Assembly (NCBI GenBank): GCA_035506275.1
Contig: DATJPT010000005.1
Location: 1-64,000, forward strand
Direction: 5' to 3'
Length of the DNA: 64,000 bases
From: Bacteroidota bacterium
GTDB lineage: Bacteria; Bacteroidota; Ignavibacteria; UBA10030; UBA8401
The notes beneath the pieces were generated by a model. That model had not been told where the DNA came from. It did no database searches and saw only the letters and a program-made list of their open reading frames with translations. Positions within the stretch are counted from its first letter, which is position 1; every line of letters starts with the position of its first letter. A program made the position numbers and the translations under genes. Positions 18,845 through 26,080 of the stretch are shown in pieces.

Positions 18845-20446
18845 ATGAAAAAAATCTCTTTCACGCTAATTGTTTTCGCCGCGTCCGGACTTTTCTCACA
18901 GGAGAAAAAAGAATACCGTTTTGAAGTTTCCTACGTTGCGGCTTCAACCGTCTATATCGCGGCCGGCTCCGACCAGGAGATCGGCGTCGGCGATACGCTG
19001 GCGATCGTCCATGATTCGGCAAGCATCGGGAGGGTTGCTGTCACCGCTGTGGCGAGAAGGACGAGCATCGCACAAATTCTTGTCCAGCAGCGTCCGTTCG
19101 CCGTCGGGGATAACGCTGTGATCGACAAAGCGGTTATTCAACCATCGAACGGCACCGCGGCGGCGATAAAGAAGGACACGGCCCGCAGCCAGGAGCCGGC
19201 GGCTTCGGCATCCATCCAAAAAATATTTCCCGCCGAGAATATCGTTTCGGGACGAATCGCCTTGCAGCTGAACGAGCTCGTTGCCGCCGACAGCAAATAC
19301 AATCTTACCCAGCCTGCGGTCCTTTTCCGTTTTGGCATCCACAATCTTTTCGGCGCGGGGCTGCAGTTCTCCGTCGACGACCGAAGCTATTACGATCCGA
19401 CCAACAGCTACACCCAATACGGTAACTCGGCGGGAAGCGAGCACAGGCTGACCGAATTCGCGTTGCAGCAGGACCGGCCGGATGCGCCGGTCGGCTTCGG
19501 CATCGGACGCATGTCCTCCCGCTTTGTCGGAGGTATGGGAACGTTCGACGGTTTCCAGTTTTTCTACCGGCAGAGCGGCTTCACCGCCGGCGCGCTCGGC
19601 GGCGCACAGATCAACGATCCGGTGTCGGTCCTGAGCAACACCGGGACAAAAGGAGCGCTGTTCGTCAACTACCGAACAAGCGATGACCTGTTCCACTACT
19701 ATGACGGGACGTTGGCGTACGGCCGGCAAATGGTGAACAATAAATTGGACAGAGAATTCGTGTACCTTCAGAACTCTTTCGCCGCGAGCTCCGACCTTTC
19801 GTTCTATCAAAATTCCGACATCGAGCTTGACAAATTGACAACCGGCCGGATCGCTCCGGCAGTGAATCTCTCGAACATGAATGTTTCGGCGACTTATTTT
19901 CCCGTGGAATGGTTCTCGGGCGAAGTTGGATACGATGCAGCACGCCCCGTCTATTTATTCCAGACGATGAAGTCGATCCCCGATTCTCTTTTTCAGATGG
20001 ACCTTTCGGAGGGATACCGTGCGATGGCGACATTCCATCTCCCACTTTCGGTCACGTTGTCGGAGTATGCGACGTACCGGCCCAAACTGAGCGCGGTCCG
20101 GGACGCCCACACCCTGACGACGTCGCTCCGCGTCGTCGACATTTTCGGTTCAGGCATCGAGCCGGGTGTCCGTTACAGCAGCCTGATCGGAGAATTCTCT
20201 TCCGGCGACGACATCGCCGTCGACGTGTACAGCAACTTCTTCTCGAACCTCGAGGGGACGCTCCGGTATGAGTATGCACGCGCCAGCATCGGACTTCTTC
20301 AGCAGACGTACATCACAAAAACGATATCGGCGTCGATGTATTGGGTCATTTCGCAAACATGGTATGCGTCGGCGACCCTCGACGACGTTATCGACACGAC
20401 CCTGGGAGATTATCAGGGATTGCTGGAACTCGGCATCCGGTTCTAG
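18845..20446 (+). CDS. Outer-membrane beta-barrel protein of the cytochrome operon
   Basis: The 533-residue protein has a signal peptide (MKKISFTLIVFAASGLFSQ). A short SH3-like domain follows (about 20-95, GDTLAIVHDSASIGRVAVTA, resembling FlgT-C-type domains), then a Ala/Thr-rich linker. A long C-terminal region (about 125-533) has alternating polar and aromatic residues and ends LLELGIRF. A terminal Phe is the classical signal for outer-membrane insertion by BAM. I count enough amphipathic strands for a sizeable barrel but cannot fix the number. It is packed between the 10-haem cytochrome and the oxidoreductase, as MtrB/PioB-type porins are in porin-cytochrome conduits. There is no visible sequence match to MtrB or PioB, so a role as the barrel sheath of a conduit is inference. 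Confidence 0.72.
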   Translation: MKKISFTLIVFAASGLFSQEKKEYRFEVSYVAASTVYIAAGSDQEIGVGDTLAIVHDSASIGRVAVTAVARRTSIAQILVQQRPFAVGDNAVIDKAVIQPSNGTAAAIKKDTARSQEPAASASIQKIFPAENIVSGRIALQLNELVAADSKYNLTQPAVLFRFGIHNLFGAGLQFSVDDRSYYDPTNSYTQYGNSAGSEHRLTEFALQQDRPDAPVGFGIGRMSSRFVGGMGTFDGFQFFYRQSGFTAGALGGAQINDPVSVLSNTGTKGALFVNYRTSDDLFHYYDGTLAYGRQMVNNKLDREFVYLQNSFAASSDLSFYQNSDIELDKLTTGRIAPAVNLSNMNVSATYFPVEWFSGEVGYDAARPVYLFQTMKSIPDSLFQMDLSEGYRAMATFHLPLSVTLSEYATYRPKLSAVRDAHTLTTSLRVVDIFGSGIEPGVRYSSLIGEFSSGDDIAVDVYSNFFSNLEGTLRYEYARASIGLLQQTYITKTISASMYWVISQTWYASATLDDVIDTTLGDYQGLLELGIRF

Positions 20447-20488
20447 CGCAACGGCAGCATTTTCAGCGTCAGGCAAAGGCATTCGTTC

Positions 20489-21790
20489 ATGCAAGACATC
20501 GTATTGACAACGATCATCAGCGTTCTCCTCTTTTCAGCTGCGCTCATCCCGTACATCCGGCGGATGAGAACGAAAGAGAAGAAAGCCAAGAAAAAGTTCG
20601 ATGAGATGAGGATCACCGGCCTTCACGAGTCGAGGACGATGCATCCCCACATCGACGTCACCAATTGCATCGGCTGCGGCGGCTGCGCGAAGGTCTGTCC
20701 CGAAGGGGACGTGATCGGCGTGATCGAGGGGAAGGCCACGCTCATCCACGGCGCAAAATGCGTCGGACACGGCCTCTGCGTCGAGGCCTGTCCGGTCGGT
20801 GCGATCGAACTGCTGTTGGCGAAGCCGGGGCGCAGCGCCGATGTTCCCATGGTGGACGGGCATTATGAGACGAACGTGAAGGGCATTTTCATCATCGGCG
20901 AACTCGGCGGCATCGGGCTGATCAAGAACGCCGTCCGTCAGGGGAAGGCGGCGCTGGAATATATTGCCGCAGCTCAAGCGCCCCACAGCGCCGAATATGA
21001 CGTTGCGATCATCGGCGCCGGCCCGTCCGGGCTCGCCGCCGGACTGACGGCTGCCAGCAAAAATTTGAAATACATCGTCCTCGAGCAGAGCGACGTCGGC
21101 GGGGCGATCCTCCATTACCCGCGGGCAAAAGTCGTGATGACTGCGCCGGTGGAACTCCCCCTCTGGGGAAAACTGAAATTGACCGAGGTCACCAAAGAGA
21201 CGATGCTCGACACATGGCAAAAGATCATCGCGAAGACGTCGCTGAACGTTTCGGTCAATGAAAAGGTGGTCGAGGTACAGAACAACAGGGGGCATTTTTC
21301 GGTCACCACGTCGAAGCGAACGCTGACCGCGGCCCGGATCGTGCTGGCGCTCGGCAGGCGCGGAACGCCGCGGAAGCTCGGCGTTGAAGGAGAAGAGCTC
21401 TCGAAGGTGATGTACCGACTGATCGACGCGTCGACCTTCAACGGCAGTCATGCGCTCATTGTCGGAGGGGGGGACTCAGCAGTCGAAGCGGCAATCGGGC
21501 TGGCAATTCAAAACGGAAATGATGTGATCCTCTCATACCGCGGAAAAGAATTCACACGCATCAAAGAGCGGAACCGAACCCATCTTATGGAACAGGTCGC
21601 GAGGAAAAAGATCACGGTCATCTTTGATTCCCATCTGAGGCAAATTCTGGAGGACGAGGTTGTCCTCTCGACCCCCGGCGGAGAAATTCGACGCAAAAAC
21701 GATTTCGTTTTCATTTTCGCCGGAGGAGAATTGCCGTTTGAATTCCTGAAAAAGCTCGGCATCTCGATGCACCAGCAGTCGATCGATTGA
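20489..21790 (+). CDS. Membrane-anchored 4Fe-4S / FAD / NAD(P) oxidoreductase
   Basis: This 433-residue protein has an N-terminal membrane helix (about 4-24) followed by a basic stretch. A ferredoxin-like domain follows, with one complete 4Fe-4S motif (CIGCGGCAKVCP, Cys60/63/66/70) and a second in which the second Cys is His (CVGHGLCVEACP, Cys91/His94/Cys97/Cys101). Then comes a thioredoxin-reductase-type flavoprotein with FAD motif IIGAGPSGLAAG near 175 and NAD(P) motif IVGGGDSAVEAA near 322. The redox CxxC of true thioredoxin reductases is missing, as in YpdA-type and ferredoxin:NADP-type enzymes. The basic residues after the helix suggest a cytoplasmic catalytic part. As last gene of the cytochrome operon it is the likely entry or exit point for NAD(P)H electrons. 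Confidence 0.85.
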   Translation: MQDIVLTTIISVLLFSAALIPYIRRMRTKEKKAKKKFDEMRITGLHESRTMHPHIDVTNCIGCGGCAKVCPEGDVIGVIEGKATLIHGAKCVGHGLCVEACPVGAIELLLAKPGRSADVPMVDGHYETNVKGIFIIGELGGIGLIKNAVRQGKAALEYIAAAQAPHSAEYDVAIIGAGPSGLAAGLTAASKNLKYIVLEQSDVGGAILHYPRAKVVMTAPVELPLWGKLKLTEVTKETMLDTWQKIIAKTSLNVSVNEKVVEVQNNRGHFSVTTSKRTLTAARIVLALGRRGTPRKLGVEGEELSKVMYRLIDASTFNGSHALIVGGGDSAVEAAIGLAIQNGNDVILSYRGKEFTRIKERNRTHLMEQVARKKITVIFDSHLRQILEDEVVLSTPGGEIRRKNDFVFIFAGGELPFEFLKKLGISMHQQSID

Positions 21791-21951
21791 CAATACGCAG
21801 CACGGTTCACGCCGCTAAACCTTCCTCTGCACACAGGCCATACTTCACCGGAAGAGAAAACGAAGAGAAGACAACCAACCATTTTCAGGCAGTTGAATGC
21901 CACTGGTACGGCGTTGAACTGTCAGGATGAGTGCGGACAATGAAGAGGCGG

Positions 21952-22461
21952 TCAGAGTTGAACGAAGTATGTTGTCAGCAGCGATTCCAGGCCGGGGTTG
22001 GTGTTTGAAAGGCTGCCGTTTGAAACGTGGTAGATGGAAATTCCGATGCACGAGTTTCGGGTGCACTGCCAGGCAATTTCGAGGTAGGACCTGAACTCGA
22101 CAAAATAGCCGAGCTCGATCCCCTTTCCGTGTTTGTACAGCCCTGCATTGAAACTCGGCATAAGAAAAACCCGGCTGGACAAATCGATCGGCAGCGCAAC
22201 CCCCCCTCCCGCAAAAATGTCGTCCGTTCTCGTTGCCGAAATGCTCGCCTTCGTACGGAAAATTCCCAGCGTGTACGCCGGATAAATTTCCGCCTGGTAT
22301 TCGACGGTGGCACTTTGGCGCCGGACATCGTACATCCCCGCGCTGAACTGAACAAGCTGTGCGCTGTCATCGCGAGCGATCGTCTGGGCGTCACTCATCG
22401 ACATGGCGCCGGGAAGCAGCCCTGCAATGAGCAAAAGAGCCGCACGAAAATAACTTCTCAC
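21952..22461 (-). CDS. PagL-like lipid A 3-O-deacylase (acyloxyacyl hydrolase)
   Basis: This 169-residue outer-membrane protein has a signal peptide (about 1-26, ending SDAQT) and amphipathic beta strands. The PagL catalytic segment near the C-terminus is ISIYHVSNGSLSNTNPG, with the His-Ser pair and the Asn-Pro-Gly that follows in the family. It ends YFVQL. PagL removes the 3-O-acyl chain of lipid A in the outer leaflet and lowers endotoxin reactivity. Length agrees with the family. It is transcribed toward the cytochrome operon but is not part of it. The family call is strong; the exact lipid bond cleaved is inferred. Confidence 0.85.
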   Translation of the reverse strand: MRSYFRAALLLIAGLLPGAMSMSDAQTIARDDSAQLVQFSAGMYDVRRQSATVEYQAEIYPAYTLGIFRTKASISATRTDDIFAGGGVALPIDLSSRVFLMPSFNAGLYKHGKGIELGYFVEFRSYLEIAWQCTRNSCIGISIYHVSNGSLSNTNPGLESLLTTYFVQL

Positions 22462-22990
22462 GGATGCTCTCGCTGAGACTTACCTGGAAGGTTTGGCAAG
22501 TGGTTCTGTTGAAGATAAGAAATTTTTATATGAAGGCAAATTGCGGCGGGGGCTGAAAAAACACCCTTTTTCGCCACACGGTCAAATAGAGACTCTCGTT
22601 CTCGGCCGCACTTGTTCGGGGGGAAACTTCGCCTCCCGGACGACGAAAGAGAGAGTTCTTCACCGTTGAAGCCGTACCCGTTAACCGGAAAGAGATGAAG
22701 GAACAACTTTGCCGCGGCGGGGAGAGCAAGGACGAGGAACTCCGGCTGAAATATTCGCAAGACATGGTGAGCGATAGGAGGCGTTTGATCGTGAGTCCTG
22801 TTCATCGCGGGTGTCGAGAGGTTTTAGGCGATAAGCGATCGTTTCACAGACTGAGCAGGACGCGGTCTCCTACAGCATACGCGTCAATAAACAAAGAGTC
22901 GGAGTACGACGACCGCCAGGAAACCCCCGGTTGCTTTGGCTTCCCTTTTTTTCCGGACCGGTTACAGAGGGCGCCTGAGCGGGGATATTT
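22462..22990. other. Intergenic region, nothing recognised
   Basis: This gap lies between the 5' end of the PagL-like gene and the 3' end of a T9SS propeller gene. No frame shows a recognisable protein, and no terminator-like hairpin with a T-run is evident. The promoter of the PagL-like gene must lie in the left part. Confidence 0.4.
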
Positions 22991-25261
22991 CTATTTCATA
23001 AGGACAACTTTTTTTACGTCCGAGAACTTCCCTGCCTGCAGCCGATAGAAGTAGACTCCGCTTGCCAGACGCGTGCCGTCGAAAAGTACTTCATGCGGCC
23101 CGGCCGCTTGTTGTCCGGTGACGAGCGTCGCCACCTCCCTGCCGACAATATCGTACATCTTCAGCGTCACCTGACTGTTCACCGGCAATTGATAGCTGAT
23201 CACTGTCGAAGGATTGAACGGGTTCGGATAATTCTGGTTCAGGACGAATGACCCGGGGGATGTGAGATTCTTGTCCGGCACGGCCGTGCTGCCGGTCTTC
23301 GAGAGAAGGAACATCCCGCTATTGTAGGTCACCGCGACTATTGAATCGCCGTAAGAAAAGAGCCCCCGCACGGCTAATCCATCGAGGCCGATTTTTGTCC
23401 ATGAGCCGCCCCCGTCGGTGGTGCAATAGACTCCCTGCCACGCATAGTTGAAGCCGTTCTGGTATGCAAACCCTGCGAAGAGCGCGCCGGAATTGTCGAC
23501 CGCGGTGACGAACGCATCGTTTCCGGAAAGCCCGGCTGGGGATGAAAGCGAAGCCCACGTACTTCCGGTTCTTTTATACACCCCGTTGCCGAACGTACCT
23601 GCATAGAGATTGCCGCTCTGGTCCGCGCTAATACTGTAGACAATCGCCCCCTGAAGTCCGGCAGTATCGTACGTCCATGCCCCTCCGCCGATCGGACGTT
23701 TCAGCAGCAGTCCGGTGAACGAATCGGTTGCCGTAAGGGCAAGATAGATGTTCCCGTGCTGGTCGCTGGCGATGATGTTAGGATAATTTGCCGGGAGCTT
23801 CGACAGTCCGGCCGTGTCGGGTGTCCAGGACGAACCCGAACTCTTTTTGTAACACTCCGCCGGTACGCCGGCAGCGGAATAATGCTGGACTCCTGATTCA
23901 TCGGCAAAATATTTTGCGATAGATCCTCCCGCCATTGCCCCAAGTCCGGCTGTATCGGGATTCCACGTCGCACCGTTGTCGGTGCTCTTCCAGTTTGCAT
24001 TCGGGCTCTGCGAATTGTTAACGTTGACGATCGGTCCGAGCGTGTACACGATGCCGCCATCGTCAACGTAGATGGAATTTCCGGCGGCGTATCCGTTCGC
24101 CGGAAATGCTTTGGTCCAGGTCGTGTCGCCGGAATTATTATAGAAGAGGCCCAGCCCAGTGGCAGCAAATTGGCGGGACGGCGTCCTTGCAAAACCGTAG
24201 ATCGTCCCGGCCTGAATGCCGCGGTTGGATTCTGCCCAGGTTGCCCCGCGGTCTGAACTTGCGAAAAGGCCGTAATTCGTCCCGAGATACAAAACGGAAT
24301 CGCCGCTGATGTATTTGTACGGAGAATTGTAGGAAGTCACCGGGTCCAGAAACAAGCGGGTAATGGAAGTGTCGATCTCTTTCCAGGATGCCGTGCCGCT
24401 GTCCGACCTGAACACCTGAGCTCCCGCGATGCAGTAGACGTTGGAATAGACGTCATCGCCGAACGTTGTCACCTGGTTGCTGTTGAGCCCTGTGCTCATC
24501 GGGCTCCATGTCTGTCCCCGGTCGATGCTGATATACACGGCGCCGAACAGCGTGGAAACATAAATCCTGTTTTTCCGGTCGATAAAGACGCTCGTCATAT
24601 ATGTGTTGGTCAACGAGGTCACGGGGTGCCATATATTTGAATCCGGATTTTGCATGAAGAGGCCGGTGCTTGTCGCCGCAAAGACATACTGCGAAGAATC
24701 GACGGCAATGTCCCAAACGTGTGTCGTTCCCAGCCCGGCGCTGTCCACCTGCCATGTATTCAATGTGTCGCGGCTGACATAGACCTGAAGTGTTGTCAAT
24801 GCATAAATGGCATCCCCCACTGCTCTGCTCCATTCCTCTGTACTTGTCATTTGAAGCTTCTTGGTTATCGGGGGGAAGGAGCTCGGGAGAACGATGGTTC
24901 CATCATCAAGAAGAATGATCGGCTGCCACGACGCGCGATCATTTCGAATGCTTTGTCTCTTCGTACCGGCTTTGACGATCGTGCGCCCCGGAGGCGGAGT
25001 GTAAGATTTTGAGTAGTAATCGGGGTTGCGTCCCGACAACCCTCCTTCGGCGGTGTAGACGCCGCTCGACGTAACGGCGTAAACGGTGTTGACCGCCTCC
25101 GTTTCCCCATAGGAGGTCGTGCCAATAATGGGATCCCCGTACAGTTGACCGTTGATCGGGACGCTGCTCCCTTGTGCCGCAAGACGCAGAGGAAATGCCG
25201 CCATGAACAAGAGCAAAAAAATATCCCGCATTGGCCCGGCGATTGAATGATGTCCGTTCAT
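22991..25261 (-). CDS. T9SS-secreted beta-propeller protein (sortilin/BNR-like)
   Basis: The 756-residue product has a signal peptide with an extended N-region (hydrophobic part RDIFLLLFMAAFPLRLAA). It carries repeated blades such as FIDRKNRIYVSTLFGAVYIS, SSDRGATWAESNRG and TTDGGGSWTKIG, with periodic G-x-x-W Asp-box motifs and ISADQSGNLYAGTFGNG-type strands. The C-terminus is a type A T9SS domain (LNQNYPNPFNPSTVISY, MYDIVGREVATLVTG, KKVVLMK). The start at 25261 has AAGGAG nine bases upstream, better than the next Met. It resembles the large propellers at 641 and 53101 in overall plan but is not a close duplicate. Function unknown; it should be exported and attached to the surface. Confidence 0.86.
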   Translation of the reverse strand: MNGHHSIAGPMRDIFLLLFMAAFPLRLAAQGSSVPINGQLYGDPIIGTTSYGETEAVNTVYAVTSSGVYTAEGGLSGRNPDYYSKSYTPPPGRTIVKAGTKRQSIRNDRASWQPIILLDDGTIVLPSSFPPITKKLQMTSTEEWSRAVGDAIYALTTLQVYVSRDTLNTWQVDSAGLGTTHVWDIAVDSSQYVFAATSTGLFMQNPDSNIWHPVTSLTNTYMTSVFIDRKNRIYVSTLFGAVYISIDRGQTWSPMSTGLNSNQVTTFGDDVYSNVYCIAGAQVFRSDSGTASWKEIDTSITRLFLDPVTSYNSPYKYISGDSVLYLGTNYGLFASSDRGATWAESNRGIQAGTIYGFARTPSRQFAATGLGLFYNNSGDTTWTKAFPANGYAAGNSIYVDDGGIVYTLGPIVNVNNSQSPNANWKSTDNGATWNPDTAGLGAMAGGSIAKYFADESGVQHYSAAGVPAECYKKSSGSSWTPDTAGLSKLPANYPNIIASDQHGNIYLALTATDSFTGLLLKRPIGGGAWTYDTAGLQGAIVYSISADQSGNLYAGTFGNGVYKRTGSTWASLSSPAGLSGNDAFVTAVDNSGALFAGFAYQNGFNYAWQGVYCTTDGGGSWTKIGLDGLAVRGLFSYGDSIVAVTYNSGMFLLSKTGSTAVPDKNLTSPGSFVLNQNYPNPFNPSTVISYQLPVNSQVTLKMYDIVGREVATLVTGQQAAGPHEVLFDGTRLASGVYFYRLQAGKFSDVKKVVLMK

Positions 25262-25666
25262 GCGTACCGACTCCTTCTATTAATAATGTCGAATTCGTGT
25301 TCAGCCGTCATTGGGATCGGATGCGTGCTCAAAACAGAAATTTCCGGACTGCGCTCAAAAAGTCCATTAGCCTCTGCGCGGTTCTTAAGACCGGAGCGGC
25401 TCCGTACGTCGATGAAAATAGTATATTTGATTTGAGTTTTTATGGAGGACGAAGGGAACTCCTCCAAGGCTAAGTCAATCTACATCTTCGAATGTTGAAA
25501 CGCAAACCGACCCTCTTTTTGGTAGCGGGTTACTTTGCAAAGTCCCGCTTTCTCCCGAAGGCGTGGCTTTGCCAGACTTGCCCCACTTTGGAGGATTTGC
25601 TTCCCCAAGCGATTTTCTGGGGACAGGGTGAACAGTTTGTGTTTTGTTAACATAAACAAAAATATG

Positions 25667-25716
25667 TTCATCCTGAGCGAGTGCCAAAAAGCGGCACGAG
25701 ACGAAGGACATCTTCT
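25667..25716 (-). repeat. REP-like hairpin, same family as the 48.2-kb tandem repeats
   Basis: The minus strand reads GATGTCCTTCGTCTCGTGCC, loop, GGCACTCGCTCAGGATGAAC. The same frame of ATGTCCTTCGTCTCGTG and CACTCGCTCAGGATGA encloses the hairpins at 48176-48313, but with different stem bases: GTGCC/GGCAC here against GTGGCGC/GCGCCAC there. The stem pairing is kept although the bases differ. Confidence 0.6.
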
Positions 25717-25795
25717 CTCGTTCCCAATCCCTTCAGTCGAAAATCAACTCACCAAAAACGCTCCCAAACTGAGTTTGGGAGCGAGAAGGGAAAAG
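25712..25795 (+). repeat. Dispersed intergenic palindromic repeat, copy C
   Basis: This copy runs TCTCTCGTTCCCAATC, CTTCAGTCGAAAATCAA and then a 12-bp perfect inverted repeat CGCTCCCAAACT/AGTTTGGGAGCG (25759-25770 with 25772-25783), followed by AGAAGGGAA. The same blocks in the same order occur in reverse at about 495-565 and on the plus strand at about 3890-3965. Confidence 0.65.
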
Positions 25796-25997
25796 AGTTT
25801 CCCCTGGGATGCGGCTGGCGCGGCTGTATCGCGTCATGAGAAAAGATCAATTATTTATCCGGCAAAAATCAACGCAACCCCTTCTTTTTCAGCCCCACGC
25901 CCTGACACGCCCCATTTCCCGTACGCGGCTTGCATAATTTGTCCTTTTCCGTTATCCTAGCGCCATAGTCTTGTGCGCAAATCCCGGACCTTTAATC

Positions 25998-26022
25998 CCC
26001 GGGTTCTTCCCCCCGAACCGGG
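25998..26022. other. GC-rich hairpin before the PAS kinase gene
   Basis: CCCGGGTTC pairs with GAACCGGG across a C-rich loop, with one bulged G, and is followed by CTTCTTTT. It looks like a terminator, but no plus-strand gene ends nearby. It may be a leader structure of the kinase mRNA or another repeat. Confidence 0.3.
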
Positions 26023-26080
26023 CTTCTTTTAGGAATCGTGCGCATGCCCCAACGTAAAATTCTCAATAAGGAATAATTCA

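Larger units (their letters stand above)
25262..26080. other. Repeat-rich intergenic region
   Basis: This long gap between divergent genes is a mosaic of repeats. It holds a purine/pyrimidine-rich palindromic stretch at about 25530-25625 ending GGGGACAGGGTGAACA. A REP-like hairpin lies at 25667-25716, and a dispersed palindromic element (copy C) at 25712-25795. A GC-rich hairpin follows at about 25998-26022. Frames here (for example 25535-25960) translate across the palindromes and have no family resemblance, so I do not call them. Promoters for the T9SS gene and the PAS kinase must lie at the two ends. Confidence 0.6.

Noticed and set aside
20534-21451. Long minus-strand frame opposite the flavoprotein
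   Set aside because: The plus strand encodes clear ferredoxin and FAD/NAD(P) motifs; the opposite frame is Arg-rich with no recognisable domain.
25535-25960. Plus-strand frame in the repeat-rich intergenic region
   Set aside because: It runs through palindromic repeats, which also explain its Ser/Pro/Arg-rich translation; no homology is suggested.
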